Shown: positions 25,822 to 35,664, numbered from the stretch's first letter. The stretch is DNA of 64,000 nt from Dyadobacter chenhuakuii (GCF_023821985.2 NZ_CP098805.1:2542001-2606000); one strand, 5' to 3'. Notes: generated by a model not told the origin, from the letters alone. A program made the numbers and translations.

Positions 25822-27276
25822 ATGTTAAATCTTAAAAAGTTAAACCTTCTTTTTGCGCTTGCACTGGGGATGCTGGTGGCAGGGTGCAAGGATAAAGATG
25901 TGGAACCGGACGTGCTTGCTTCGGCGGATACAACGTCGGTTTCTGATAGAAAAGCAATCAATGCCTGGCTATATGAGGTGATGGACGATGCTTATTTTTG
26001 GTACAAAGAGCTTCCTACCGAGGCTAGCCTGGACGCTTCGGCAAGCCCTTATGATTATTTCGAAAAATTGATTTATCAGAGACAAACCGTCGATCGTTTT
26101 TCGGCTGTGACAGACGACATTGATGCGCTGCAAAACGAATTCAATGGTGTCAGCAAAATTTTCGGGATCAGTTATTCGCTTTCTTTTCTTGATGACGGTC
26201 AGTCGAACATCGGCGCTTTTCTGAACTATGTTGTGAAAGGAAGCCCTGCGGCGGCTGCGGGCCTGAAAAGAGGTGACATTATCCTGAAAGTGAATGGAAC
26301 ACAGCTGACGCAAGGTAATTACGCCAGCTTACTTAGCGGAAATGAGACGGTTAAACTCACCATGGGTGCGTTGCAAGATGGTAAAATCATCGCAACCAAC
26401 ACGACATATTCCATCACAAAAGCGGAGGTTACCGAAGATCCCGTTGCCTTTTCCACCGTTATATCCAAGCCGACTGCCGGTAAAACGATCGGCTACCTCG
26501 TATACACGCAATTTGTTCCTGGTAATGAGGCTGATAAGAACAAGTATGATAACGAACTGCGCCAGGTTTTTGCTGATTTCAAAGCAAAGGGCGTGAACGA
26601 ACTGGTGCTTGACCTGCGCTTGAATTCGGGCGGTTATATCAGCTCCGCGAATACATTAGCGTCATTGATTGGTAAAAATATCACGGCTTCCAAGATCTTT
26701 TACAAAGAGCAATGGAACGATAAATACATTGCGTACTGGCAAAAGCAAAATGGTGCTAATGCGCTCAATTACAACTTTCAGGCAGAGCCCAACAACATTG
26801 GCAGCAGCCTTAATCGCGTTTTCGTTCTTACTTCAAACGGCACTGCCTCAGCTAGTGAGCTCGTTATTAATGGATTAAAACCTTACATGAATGTGGTCAC
26901 CATCGGAGAGAACACGGCGGGTAAAAACCTGTTTGGTTCGTTGATCGATGACGATAAGGATCGCTGGAAGTGGGGCGTTTATGTTATGCTGGGTCAAACA
27001 GCTAATGCTAACGACGAGTCGGACTACGGAACCGTTGATGGCATTACGCCCAACTATATCGTGGAAGATTCAAAAGTCCCTTACAGCGCATTCGGGGATG
27101 AAAACGAAACCCTTTTCCGTAAAGCGCTGGAAGTGATGGGCGTACCAGCCGTTGCAAACAGCAGAATAGCAGCTGCGAAAACCGTGGAGCCATTCAGGAA
27201 GTTGCTTCGAGATGATCTGCAAACCAGAAAAAATCTGATGATCAAGGACGGTAGTTTGAAAGCTGTTAATCAATAA
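25822..27276 (+). CDS. S41-family peptidase lipoprotein with PDZ domain
   Basis: A 484-residue protein with a lipoprotein signal (VAGC, near residue 22). It has an N-terminal cap (to about 100), a PDZ domain (about 110-190, NYVVKGSPAAAAGLKRGDII) and a tail-specific protease domain with LVLDLRLNSGGYISSANTL. The catalytic Ser is in TSNGTASASELV and the Lys in GENTAGKNLFGS, the Ser-Lys dyad of S41/CtpA-like proteases. It is probably anchored in the periplasm or outer membrane and takes part in protein quality control. It is monocistronic with its own terminator. Confidence 0.88.
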   Translation: MLNLKKLNLLFALALGMLVAGCKDKDVEPDVLASADTTSVSDRKAINAWLYEVMDDAYFWYKELPTEASLDASASPYDYFEKLIYQRQTVDRFSAVTDDIDALQNEFNGVSKIFGISYSLSFLDDGQSNIGAFLNYVVKGSPAAAAGLKRGDIILKVNGTQLTQGNYASLLSGNETVKLTMGALQDGKIIATNTTYSITKAEVTEDPVAFSTVISKPTAGKTIGYLVYTQFVPGNEADKNKYDNELRQVFADFKAKGVNELVLDLRLNSGGYISSANTLASLIGKNITASKIFYKEQWNDKYIAYWQKQNGANALNYNFQAEPNNIGSSLNRVFVLTSNGTASASELVINGLKPYMNVVTIGENTAGKNLFGSLIDDDKDRWKWGVYVMLGQTANANDESDYGTVDGITPNYIVEDSKVPYSAFGDENETLFRKALEVMGVPAVANSRIAAAKTVEPFRKLLRDDLQTRKNLMIKDGSLKAVNQ

Positions 27277-27297
27277 GTCGATCTAAAATCAATGCAG

Positions 27298-27330
27298 TTA
27301 AAGAGGTTCCGGTTACGGGGCCTCTTTTCT
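27298..27330 (+). terminator. Terminator after the S41 protease gene
   Basis: AAAGAGG pairs with CCTCTTT around a GC-rich loop, followed by TTTCTTTTT. It lies about 20 bases after the stop codon. Confidence 0.75.
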
Positions 27331-27513
27331 TTTTAAACATTTCCCCTGTCAAATAATGGGCTGTCAACATCTAATATGTGGGATTTAGCGTAATTTTAGT
27401 ATAAAAACCATTACAACTTAGCCGCTTCAAAGATTCCGACATAAATCGGGCTGTTTACCGTTTATAGATTTATCAGCGTCACTCACGTTCTTTACTTCCG
27501 GCCTCGGCTGAAT

Positions 27514-29505
27514 ATGAAAATACGATCACTATTACTTTTTCTTTGCGCATTCTCCTTTCTGTCAACCTCTTACGGCCAGACTGTTAAGCATACTTACCGG
27601 TTTTACGAGACATTCGACGTGGCAGCTCCCGAATGCGGGCCCGCGCTTACGCCTGCGAAAGCACTGGGCGCGTGTGGCGCTCCGGCCACTGGTGGCGGCT
27701 TTGTAAATGATGTTTTACCATGCGGCGTGCGGCGAACGGTTTATCAAAATAATCTGAACTGGGGCCTCATGTATCCCAATACAGAAGGAGCAATAACAGA
27801 CAACTACACCATCCAAATGTATGTTAAGCCCACCGATTGGGGCAAAACGTGGGCGCGGATTATTGATTTTTCAAATGGTGTATCCGATCAGGGAATTTAT
27901 TTCAAAGACAAGAATGGCTCCGCGGACCGCTGCATTGATTTTTACCCTTACGGCATAGCAGGTGCCTGTCCGTTTTTTAATACAAACACTTATTATCTGC
28001 TGACATTCACGCGAAATGGTCAAACGGGCATTATGGATGTATATGTAGATAACACGCTTTTTGCATCTTATAATGATGCCGACGGCAGATACGTTGGCAA
28101 AGCAGGAACGCCTATCTATATTTTCCGGGACGATCAGTCGGTTTCCTGTGAATCAGGGCAGGCTAATTTTGGATATTTGTCGTTTACGGACCGGTACTTT
28201 TTTAAAACGGATGTAGATAAGACATTTACCGATATCTGTTTTACAGCAAACATAAATCCGAACGCAGACTTCTCAACCGTTCCGTTCAACATTTGCAAAA
28301 GCGACCAGATTGTTGAAATAAAATACACGGGCACCATCCCGGTCCCCGGCGACGGCTACAAATTCGAATGGGATTTTGACGGTGCGCAGGTTATTTCGGG
28401 ACGAGATATGGGCCCTTATACGGTAAGATGGAACAGCGCAGGAAAAAAAGATGTGCAGCTGAAAATTACCAATTTGCTATGCCAAAACGAAATTACCAAC
28501 ATTAAGCAAGTGGCTGTCAGTGACCTGAGCCTTACCACCACGCTACAACCCGGAACCTGCGATGGCAACAGCGAAGGAACACTTGCAATCACCGGAAAAG
28601 GCGGCACTATGCCTTACCAATATTCGATAGATTCCGTTAATTATCAGGCAGATGCAACATTTAAACTCTTTCCGGCCAACTATAAAGTTTTCATGAAGGA
28701 CGGCGATGGATGCGTGGTCAGTGAGCCCGTGAAAGTTGAATTTTCAAGCAATATCAATGTTCAAACCATTCCCGACACGGTTGTTTGTGCAGGTGAATCG
28801 GTGCAGCTTTTCACAACCAGCAACGCGCAAACATTCACCTGGGAAACACAAGTGGGCCTGGACAATCCAAACTTAAAGGATCCGATTGCAAGTCCCTCAA
28901 TCACAACACAATATATTGTAAATGCATCGCTAGGTGTGTGCAATCTGAGAGATACGGTTACGGTTCAGGTGGCCCCGGCGATTGAGGTGCGCACTACGCC
29001 TGACGCATTGATAGACGTCAATGTTCCTTTTCAACTAGTCGCTTCGTCGCCGCAAGTTACGAACCTGAATGACGCCACCTTCACGTGGTCGCCGCCGGAT
29101 GGGCTTACCAATCCGTCGAGTCCGAGCCCGCGGGCGACGTTGCAGGCAGATCAAAGTTATACCGTCTTCATTACTTCAGGGACGGGTTGTACGGGAAAAG
29201 CAACTGTTAATCTGCGGGTAAGACGACGCGAAAACCTCAATGTTCCGACAGCATTTACGCCGGACGGTGATGGTAAAAATGAGATCTTAATGCCGGTGAT
29301 AAATGAGATTACCAGCCTTAATTATTTCAAAATATATAATCGATGGGGGGAATTAATGTTTTATACCAAAGATATGAACAAGGGCTGGGATGGCACATTT
29401 GCAGGAAAACAAGCCATTTCCGGGGCTTATGTATGGATGATTGAAGGAATCTCCAATGAGGGAAAGGTGATGCAGAAGAATGGATCCGTAATGTTAATCA
29501 AGTAG
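27514..29505 (+). CDS. Type IX secreted multidomain surface protein (CHU_C sorting domain)
   Basis: A 663-residue secreted protein. The signal peptide ends near residue 21 (TSYGQ). A LamG/concanavalin-like region occupies about 60-245 (DNYTIQMYVKPTDWGKTWARI), followed by a PKD-like repeat (YKFEWDFDGAQVISG) and further Ig/SprB-like repeats to about 570. The C-terminal type B sorting domain is unmistakable: NVPTAFTPDGDGKNEIL, YFKIYNRWGELMFYTKD, GWDGTFAGKQAISGAYVWM. The type IX system would export it and attach it to the cell surface or release it. The ligand is unknown; the LamG fold suggests glycan binding. Confidence 0.88.
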   Translation: MKIRSLLLFLCAFSFLSTSYGQTVKHTYRFYETFDVAAPECGPALTPAKALGACGAPATGGGFVNDVLPCGVRRTVYQNNLNWGLMYPNTEGAITDNYTIQMYVKPTDWGKTWARIIDFSNGVSDQGIYFKDKNGSADRCIDFYPYGIAGACPFFNTNTYYLLTFTRNGQTGIMDVYVDNTLFASYNDADGRYVGKAGTPIYIFRDDQSVSCESGQANFGYLSFTDRYFFKTDVDKTFTDICFTANINPNADFSTVPFNICKSDQIVEIKYTGTIPVPGDGYKFEWDFDGAQVISGRDMGPYTVRWNSAGKKDVQLKITNLLCQNEITNIKQVAVSDLSLTTTLQPGTCDGNSEGTLAITGKGGTMPYQYSIDSVNYQADATFKLFPANYKVFMKDGDGCVVSEPVKVEFSSNINVQTIPDTVVCAGESVQLFTTSNAQTFTWETQVGLDNPNLKDPIASPSITTQYIVNASLGVCNLRDTVTVQVAPAIEVRTTPDALIDVNVPFQLVASSPQVTNLNDATFTWSPPDGLTNPSSPSPRATLQADQSYTVFITSGTGCTGKATVNLRVRRRENLNVPTAFTPDGDGKNEILMPVINEITSLNYFKIYNRWGELMFYTKDMNKGWDGTFAGKQAISGAYVWMIEGISNEGKVMQKNGSVMLIK

Positions 29506-29546
29506 AGTGTTTTAAATGAACTAATGAACAGTTCATTTAAAACACT
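29506..29546. terminator. Perfect 17-bp hairpin between converging genes
   Basis: AGTGTTTTAAATGAACT (29506-29522) and its exact complement (29530-29546) flank a 7-base loop, starting right after the surface protein stop. A second stem, CTGAGCG/CGCTCAG, follows at about 29553-29579. No T run follows the long stem, so termination is likely but not classical. The two converging genes would share it. Confidence 0.55.
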
Positions 29547-29588
29547 GTCCGGCTGAGCGGAGCCGAAGCCCGCGCTCAGTGTGACGGG

Positions 29589-30572
29589 CTACTTAATCCA
29601 GCTGAATTCATATTGCAATTCCGGAACTCTTGTCCGGTCTGCAATTCTCTTTAATCTGTCGGGCAGCGCCATCAGGTAATCTCTGGCTTTCTCAGCCTTT
29701 TCGTTAATATTCCGAACGGCGCCTATCTCCCACTCTATCAACAAACTATCAAGAATTTCGATGTAATCATTGGTTGTATATACCCCGAGCCTTTGTGCTG
29801 CATCGGAGAAATGAGAGAATGTGTCACCCATTTTCACACCCGATTCACGCAGGAAATGTGCAGGCATTACGATCTTTTTACGCATCATATCTTCCAGGGC
29901 CAGAAGTAGTTCCGAAGGATCCACCTCTAAAATACGCCTTACGAAGTCCTTGTATGCTTTTGCATGACGCATTTCGTCAGAAGCGATCACACCACAGATT
30001 TTGGACAAGTGCGGGTTTCCGAATTTCTTGGCCAATGTCGCCGTTCTTCTGTGCGAAACATTGGTTGCCAGTTCCTGGAAAGAGGTGTAAATAAAGTTAC
30101 GGTAAGGATCACGGTCTGTCCCGATATCAAAACCATCGGCGATCAGAAACTGTGTTGAAACCTCCATGGCGCGCATGTTTACACGACCAGACAAATAAAG
30201 ATATTTATTCAGAAGATCACCGTGACGATTTTCCTCCGCTGTCCAGGCACGCACCCACTGGGACCATCCGGACGGATTATTAACCTGATCCACGCCAATT
30301 ACATCCATTAACCAGGATTCATAAGTAGGCAGCGCTTCTTCGGTAATGGTGTCTCCGATCAGCACAGCAATGTAGTCGTAAGGTAATTCGCGGCAGCTTT
30401 CCTGCAATAACTTGACTTCGCTGAAAAAATTTTCATCGCTGGAATCCGGCAAAAAATCCTGCGGTTGCCAGTTCTCCTCAATTGGTTTTAAATATTCCGT
30501 CATAAGCACATTCAGGTCCTTTCCTACATGTTGCATGACTTCGAGTCTTTCAGCTGAAAGTGCGGTATCCAT
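29589..30572 (-). CDS. Acyl-ACP desaturase (soluble diiron)
   Basis: A 327-residue ferritin-like diiron enzyme. The iron-binding motifs are EENRHG at residues 113-118 and DEMRHAK at 199-205, with further Glu ligands in helices at about 80 and 167. The family (stearoyl-ACP 9-desaturase, plant type; also mycobacterial DesA) inserts a cis double bond into acyl-ACP using O2 and ferredoxin. It acts in the cytoplasm to make unsaturated membrane lipids. It is divergent from a PlsC acyltransferase, so both may serve phospholipid composition. The double-bond position cannot be read from sequence. Confidence 0.9.
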   Translation of the reverse strand: MDTALSAERLEVMQHVGKDLNVLMTEYLKPIEENWQPQDFLPDSSDENFFSEVKLLQESCRELPYDYIAVLIGDTITEEALPTYESWLMDVIGVDQVNNPSGWSQWVRAWTAEENRHGDLLNKYLYLSGRVNMRAMEVSTQFLIADGFDIGTDRDPYRNFIYTSFQELATNVSHRRTATLAKKFGNPHLSKICGVIASDEMRHAKAYKDFVRRILEVDPSELLLALEDMMRKKIVMPAHFLRESGVKMGDTFSHFSDAAQRLGVYTTNDYIEILDSLLIEWEIGAVRNINEKAEKARDYLMALPDRLKRIADRTRVPELQYEFSWIK

Positions 30573-30691
30573 TATATTTCTATTTTTAGCTCTGTTTGTT
30601 AATTTACAAATTACGTGAATTTAATGTAAGTTTTGAATGACTTTTATCATTTCACAGCTGATAAATTAGCATAATCGAAGCAGTTTTAAAC

Positions 30692-30699
30692 TATTTTTG
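30692..30699 (+). promoter_or_regulatory. Candidate -7 element for plsC-like gene
   Basis: TATTTTTG matches the Bacteroidota -7 consensus TAnnTTTG and ends 13 bases before the ATG at 30713, so the leader would be very short. No convincing -33 TTTG is seen. Confidence 0.35.
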
Positions 30700-30712
30700 C
30701 AGAAAAAAACGG

Positions 30713-31450
30713 ATGAAAAAAATTCTCGACTATGTTCTTAGTGCTATTTACCTGACTCATTTTGGCCTAACCCTTCTCGTCTTTCACGTTTTACAGGTTA
30801 TTGCATTTCATGTTTTTGGCAAAAAAGTACACAAGGCCGTTGTCGACTATCTCAACTTCTTCCTTACCTACGGCTTGTATCTCACCGGCTCCCGCATTAC
30901 GCTGCAAAACCTGACGCAGCTGCCCGATAACCGCCCTATTATTTTTGTTGCCAACCACCAAAGTACATTCGACATTCCGGCCATCATCTGGTTTTTAAGA
31001 AAATATCACCCGCGCTTCGTATCTAAAATAGAACTATCAAAAGGCGTTCCAAGCATTTCTTATAACCTGAGAAAAAGCGGTGCGGCGCTCATCAACAGGA
31101 AAGATGGCAAACAAGCTGTAACGGAGATAGCGCGGCTGGGCAAACTCATCCACGATGAAAAAACATCTGCAATAATCTTTCCGGAAGGAACACGCACAGC
31201 CAGTGGCATCATGAAACCCTTTGTCCCGGGCGGCGTAGCCACATTGCTGAAACGCGCCCCGGATGCATTGATCGTTCCTATCGCGATTAATGGCACTGGC
31301 TCATTTAACCCCAAAGGAATTTTCCCTCTCAAATCATTTTCCCGCCTCTCCTGGACCGTGCTTCCCGGCATCGAGCCTGCCGGAAAAAAAGCAGAAGATA
31401 TTTTGGCAGAAGCAAAAGAAGCTATCCAAAATTCGATTTCAACAAGTTAA
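30713..31450 (+). CDS. 1-acyl-sn-glycerol-3-phosphate acyltransferase (PlsC family)
   Basis: A 245-residue membrane acyltransferase. An N-terminal hydrophobic segment (about residues 8-34) precedes the catalytic HX4D motif NHQSTFD (His82, Asp87) and the substrate motif FPEGTRTASG. PlsC transfers a second acyl chain to lysophosphatidic acid, giving phosphatidic acid on the cytoplasmic face of the inner membrane. Length and motif spacing are standard. The gene is divergent from the acyl-ACP desaturase, consistent with a shared role in membrane lipid synthesis, though other lysolipid acceptors are possible. Confidence 0.87.
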   Translation: MKKILDYVLSAIYLTHFGLTLLVFHVLQVIAFHVFGKKVHKAVVDYLNFFLTYGLYLTGSRITLQNLTQLPDNRPIIFVANHQSTFDIPAIIWFLRKYHPRFVSKIELSKGVPSISYNLRKSGAALINRKDGKQAVTEIARLGKLIHDEKTSAIIFPEGTRTASGIMKPFVPGGVATLLKRAPDALIVPIAINGTGSFNPKGIFPLKSFSRLSWTVLPGIEPAGKKAEDILAEAKEAIQNSISTS

Positions 31451-31581
31451 GTATCTCAAAATCAAATCGTCCTGTACAGCGTTTAAACGGTTGTTTTTTC
31501 CCTTAACAATCATTAACAAGCGCAATTTAAACCTATGTCTTTTGCGGCCCTCTAACCCATGAACTTAAAAATTTATTGGTC

Positions 31582-31980
31582 ATGAAAAAGATATTTTTTG
31601 CAGTCGCACTGGTCACACTAGGATTCACAAGCGCATTCGCTCAATATGGTGCAACGCCTCACTCAGAACGGGGTGACCGCCGTCACTACGAGTATCGTGA
31701 GCGGGGCGGATCTGAGATCAACTATCTCCAACGCGAAGCGCGCCAACGCATTGCGGCCGGAATCAACCGCGGCACATTGTCTTCCCGGGAAGCTAACGCG
31801 CTGATGAACCGCTACGAGCGTATCGAGGCCCGCGAGAGAGATTACAGCCACCGCGGAAGGTTGTCACCAAGAGAAACCCGGATCCTCCGTGAAGATCTGG
31901 AAAGATTAATGGCCGACACACGCAGAATGAGCGATCGCCGCGGCGATGGCTGGGCCCGTGACAACAGAGGCAGATATTAA
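31582..31980 (+). CDS. Small basic secreted protein, unknown function
   Basis: A 132-residue protein starting at the ATG at 31582 (a TTG two codons earlier is less likely). A Sec signal peptide (MKKIFFAVALVTLGFTSAFA) is followed by a very Arg-rich, charged mature part. Two similar helical units are visible, LQREARQRIAAGINRGTLSSREANALMNR and a second around HRGRLSPRETRILREDLERL, each with an (I/L)-N-x-G-x-L-S/T-x-x-E turn. The function is unknown. A strong terminator follows. Confidence 0.7.
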   Translation: MKKIFFAVALVTLGFTSAFAQYGATPHSERGDRRHYEYRERGGSEINYLQREARQRIAAGINRGTLSSREANALMNRYERIEARERDYSHRGRLSPRETRILREDLERLMADTRRMSDRRGDGWARDNRGRY

Positions 31981-32018
31981 GTAATTAAATGGCAGTTGAA
32001 GGTTTAGGGTAATTTGGA

Positions 32019-32049
32019 AAACATCCGGTCGTTTGACCGGATGTTTTTT
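32019..32049. terminator. Terminator after the basic secreted protein gene
   Basis: AACATCCGGTC pairs with GACCGGATGTT around GTTT, followed by a run of T. The left arm is preceded by an A-rich stretch (GGAAAA), so it may also act on the converging acyl-CoA dehydrogenase transcript. Confidence 0.88.
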
Positions 32050-32126
32050 TTGATCATGATTACAGGTTACCCGTTTCTGCCGTATAACAGCTTGCCTGAC
32101 TGCTATTTCTGCGGCTTTTTAAAATT

Positions 32127-33485
32127 TTAAACAAAAGCGCTTTCCCCTGTAATGGCGCGCCCGACGATGAGCGAATTGATCTCTTTGGTTCCTTCGTAGG
32201 AATAAATCGCCTCTGCATCCGCAACGAAACGTGCAATGTCATATTCCAGCAAAATCCCGTTTCCGCCAAACAGCTCCCGCGCGTGATCCACAATCGATCG
32301 CATACGCAATGTGCTGAAAACCTTTGCAAGAGATGCATGCTCGTCGGTAAGCACGCCGCCGTCTTGTAATTGAGATAGTCTGTAAACCAATGTTTGCATG
32401 GCAGTAAGATCACCGAGCATGGTTACTAAAAGATCCTGTACGAGCTGGAATCCGGCGATCGGGCGGCCAAACTGTTTTCTTTCCAATGTATATTTCAATG
32501 CAAGTTCATAAGCGCCGCGTCCGCAACCTACTGCCTGCCAGGCCACGCCAGCGCGGGTCATGCGCAACACATTGGCCGTATCTTTAAACGAGTTAGCATT
32601 TTGAAGGCGGTCTGTTTCCGGCACCTTACAATCCGTCAAAGTGATCAAAGCATTCTGGACAGTCCGCAGCGCCATTTTGTCCTGCATTTTCTCCGCTACA
32701 AACCCTGGATTTTCTTTTTTTACGATAAACCCTTTTACCTGATTATCAGCCAGATCTCTCGCCCAGATGATGGTAATATCCGAAAACGTTGCATTACCGA
32801 TCCATTTCTTCTGACCATTGATAACCCATTCATCCCCAATGCGTTCACAGGTTGTAGTAAGTCCGCCTGCCACTCCCGATCCTACTTCCGGCTCGGTTAA
32901 TCCGAATGCCCCGATAATTTCCATCCGCTGCATAATCGGCAGCCAGTGTTGCTTCTGCTCCTCCGAGCCGCATAAGTAAATCGAACCCATCGCTAGTCCG
33001 CTGTGGACGCCGAAAAAAGTGGAAATCGATGAATCCACACGTGCCATTTCCATCGCTACAAACCCTTCCAGCAGAGCGGATTTGCCTGCGCAGCCGTAAC
33101 CTTTATAAGTAAGCCCGCTGATGTTCAGCTTAGCCATCAACGGAATAATGTGCATCGGGAAATGGGCTTTATTCCAATACTCGTTTGCGATCGGCCTGAT
33201 TTCCGTTTCCATAAAGTCACGCACCTTCAGCTGAATTTCGCGATCCTCCCCTGTTAATGTGGCGCTAAGCTCGTAGAAATCGCCATTAACAACCGGCGGC
33301 GCCTTCTTTTTACCCGATCCCGCTTCCATGAACTTCAACATTTTCCCAAGATCTTCCTCACTCATTTTAGACACGACACCCATCATTCTATTAAGGTCCA
33401 CCTTCTTGGAAAGCTTTCCCAGCGCGTCCAGATCAATGTTTTTAAGTAATGTTCGTATGTCGGAAAATGATTCAAGAAATCCCAT
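32127..33485 (-). CDS. Acyl-CoA dehydrogenase (glutaryl-CoA dehydrogenase-like)
   Basis: A 452-residue flavoenzyme; start set at the ATG at 33485 (MGFLESFSDIRTLLKN). An unusual N-terminal helical extension of about 65 residues precedes the standard fold. FAD and substrate signatures are GAFGLTEPEVGSGVAGG and GDEWVINGQKKWIGNA, and the C-terminal segment SYEGTKEINSLIVGRAITG holds the usual catalytic-Glu region. It oxidises an acyl-CoA at the alpha-beta position and passes electrons to ETF. Closest in pattern are glutaryl-CoA dehydrogenase and short-chain-type enzymes; the acyl chain is uncertain. Confidence 0.85.
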   Translation of the reverse strand: MGFLESFSDIRTLLKNIDLDALGKLSKKVDLNRMMGVVSKMSEEDLGKMLKFMEAGSGKKKAPPVVNGDFYELSATLTGEDREIQLKVRDFMETEIRPIANEYWNKAHFPMHIIPLMAKLNISGLTYKGYGCAGKSALLEGFVAMEMARVDSSISTFFGVHSGLAMGSIYLCGSEEQKQHWLPIMQRMEIIGAFGLTEPEVGSGVAGGLTTTCERIGDEWVINGQKKWIGNATFSDITIIWARDLADNQVKGFIVKKENPGFVAEKMQDKMALRTVQNALITLTDCKVPETDRLQNANSFKDTANVLRMTRAGVAWQAVGCGRGAYELALKYTLERKQFGRPIAGFQLVQDLLVTMLGDLTAMQTLVYRLSQLQDGGVLTDEHASLAKVFSTLRMRSIVDHARELFGGNGILLEYDIARFVADAEAIYSYEGTKEINSLIVGRAITGESAFV

Positions 33486-33653
33486 AATGCTGATTTTAGT
33501 TGATTGCAATTTTTCTTTCTAGACAAAGTCCCGTTTCCCGGGAATCTATTCCATCCGAAAGAAATCGTTTCAATGTGTAGAATTTAATAATCATCGGAAA
33601 CGTATAGGCTTCGGGTATGAAAATTGAGCATTAACCTGAAAAATCAGACGAAT

Positions 33654-33866
33654 ATGGCAACGCAAGCAAATAAAGAAAACGTAGAAGGCGGCTCACCGAC
33701 GCATGGTGGACCAAAAGGCAAAGAGAAGCAAAAAGACGACAGCGCAAAACCTTCGAAAACACTTTCGAAAGAAGCGGCCAGGGAGTCGGAAGAAGAAAAT
33801 ATGACGGGCAAGAAAGGTTATAACGAAACGCCTCCGACCGTGCCCGTCAAATCAACTAAACAATAA
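33654..33866 (+). CDS. Small hydrophilic protein, unknown function
   Basis: A 70-residue protein starting MATQANKENVEGGSPTHGGP at the ATG at 33654. It is almost entirely charged and polar (Lys, Glu, Gly, Ser), with no signal peptide or membrane segment, and probably disordered. Such short Lys/Glu-rich proteins resemble stress-related hydrophilins, but I recognise no family. It ends four bases before the converging GH9 gene. Codon use looks normal for the window. Confidence 0.5.
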   Translation: MATQANKENVEGGSPTHGGPKGKEKQKDDSAKPSKTLSKEAARESEEENMTGKKGYNETPPTVPVKSTKQ

Positions 33867-33870
33867 GCTG

Positions 33871-35640
33871 TCATTTCATCTCCGACAATGCTTCCAATGC
33901 GGCGGCGAGGTAAACCATGGGTGCATTCCAGTTGATCGCAATCTCATTGGAAGCATAGGAACAATCGTCATCCGTGAACGACTCATCTGCAAATTTGCTG
34001 GTATAGGTCGTGCATTTATCCTGCTGAGCCGGATTGGGACCACCTGATAAAAGTCCCGGAACAGGATCAACGACGCCATCGGCAACAGACAGCCGATGGT
34101 GCGGATGCATAACGCGTTTTGATCCGAATCCCGTCAGAAATGAGTATCCCGTTGCATTCCTGCCCAGCAAATAATCCAGGTTTTCCTGTGCGGCCAGTGC
34201 GTATTTCGGATTTTTTGTGAGTTTAAAAGCGTAAAGCAACGCTATTCCCTGGTTGGCCGCCACTGAACTGCTGCCCCAGGCATAATCCTTGGCCGTTTTG
34301 CCCATGACCGTGTGATATGATTGCTTTTCCAGGTCTTGAAGCAGATTATCTGCAAAAGAAGTAATATTCGTTTTCAGGCTTTTGGTTAATGCGAGATCGG
34401 TTTTGAGTTCATCCGCAAACCTGATCATTGTGTAATAACCCAAGGTTTTGACCTGACTCCAAGTGGGCAATGGCATGGGCTGATCGGCTTGAAATGCAAT
34501 GTCTTTCAAGTAATCGGATTTTTTAGTGAGCGCGTACATTTCCGCAGCAGCCCAGATCCATTCATCATTCACATTCCGGTCGCCATATGCGCCTGTCACA
34601 ACGTCCGGATCAAACTTTTTATTCATTTCATCCTGATTATACAGCACCGCAGGATTCTTTTTGGCCCACTCCCAGCCTTTCACGGCAGCAGTAACACAGG
34701 AATCGGAAAGCCCTGGAAATTTATTCTCAAAATTCTTGAAAATACGCCCCGATTGGGCCATTACAGCAACAAAATCCAATGTCGCAGCCGTGCCTTTCTG
34801 AACAACATAACGCGGATTTTTGCAAGCATCGGGCATGACCATGCCGTCGAACCTTGGATTTGTTAATTTGTGGTAAACACCACCATCCGCAGGATCCTGC
34901 ATTGTTAGCATCCAACGCAAATTGTACAGTGCTTCGTCCAGCAGGTCGGGAACACCGTTGTTGCTTTCGGGAATGTTAGTGATGAAATTTTCGCAGAAAG
35001 ACGGATAATCTTCATACAATGACAGCAGCGTGCCCATTGTGATGCCGGAATTGACGATGTATTTATTATAATCTCCCGCATCATACCAGCCTCTCCCTGA
35101 GCTAATTACCGCATTCTCCGCCCTTCCCTCAGAAACAGCAGAAGCGTGGATCAAAACCTTATCGTCCGGGTGTCCGGCTGGGCGTGCCCATTTACCTGCA
35201 AACTTTTCGGGCAACTCCACAGAGGCCCGCTGGTAATAAAAGCCTTTAAGCGATGCAGCGGCAACATCTTTATAAATATGATCCTTGATTTCAAATGGCG
35301 CAGATTTGCCCAGAGACGGAACTTCCAAAACATATTTCCCCGGCTTACGAACGCTCGAAAAATTTGCGATCCGGCTCATTTTCCCCGAATGCTGATTGGT
35401 CCGGGGCTCGCTCAGTTTACCTTTGAAAACCGTTTTCCCGGTTGCAACATCTTTCAGTTGAAAAGCCGTTTGTTTCTCACCAAGTACAACGGCAATTTTC
35501 TCTGCATCAGGATAAAATCCGACCTGATTTAAACGTACCGGATCGGGCACATTCTGACCGGAAGCAGGCAGCGCCAAACCAATAATTGAACAAATGAAAA
35601 CGAGGGCAATCTGGTATTTAAAGAGCGGGAACGGCTGCAT
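33871..35640 (-). CDS. Glycoside hydrolase family 9 endoglucanase
   Basis: A 589-residue secreted enzyme. A signal peptide (cleavage near ASGQ, residue 29) is followed by an N-terminal cellulase Ig-like domain (about 35-118, VRLNQVGFYPDAEKIAVVL) and an (alpha/alpha)6 GH9 catalytic domain. The catalytic base region is GWYDAGDYNKYIVNSG with Asp187 and Asp190, and the acid Glu is near residue 565 in SNEIAINWNAP. The LLGRNATGYSFLTGFG and HPHHRLS segments are family hallmarks. It cleaves beta-1,4-glucans, probably periplasmic. No carbohydrate-binding module or type IX sorting domain is present. Confidence 0.9.
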   Translation of the reverse strand: MQPFPLFKYQIALVFICSIIGLALPASGQNVPDPVRLNQVGFYPDAEKIAVVLGEKQTAFQLKDVATGKTVFKGKLSEPRTNQHSGKMSRIANFSSVRKPGKYVLEVPSLGKSAPFEIKDHIYKDVAAASLKGFYYQRASVELPEKFAGKWARPAGHPDDKVLIHASAVSEGRAENAVISSGRGWYDAGDYNKYIVNSGITMGTLLSLYEDYPSFCENFITNIPESNNGVPDLLDEALYNLRWMLTMQDPADGGVYHKLTNPRFDGMVMPDACKNPRYVVQKGTAATLDFVAVMAQSGRIFKNFENKFPGLSDSCVTAAVKGWEWAKKNPAVLYNQDEMNKKFDPDVVTGAYGDRNVNDEWIWAAAEMYALTKKSDYLKDIAFQADQPMPLPTWSQVKTLGYYTMIRFADELKTDLALTKSLKTNITSFADNLLQDLEKQSYHTVMGKTAKDYAWGSSSVAANQGIALLYAFKLTKNPKYALAAQENLDYLLGRNATGYSFLTGFGSKRVMHPHHRLSVADGVVDPVPGLLSGGPNPAQQDKCTTYTSKFADESFTDDDCSYASNEIAINWNAPMVYLAAALEALSEMK

Positions 35641-35664
35641 GGACTTAATTTTTGACTGATTGTG

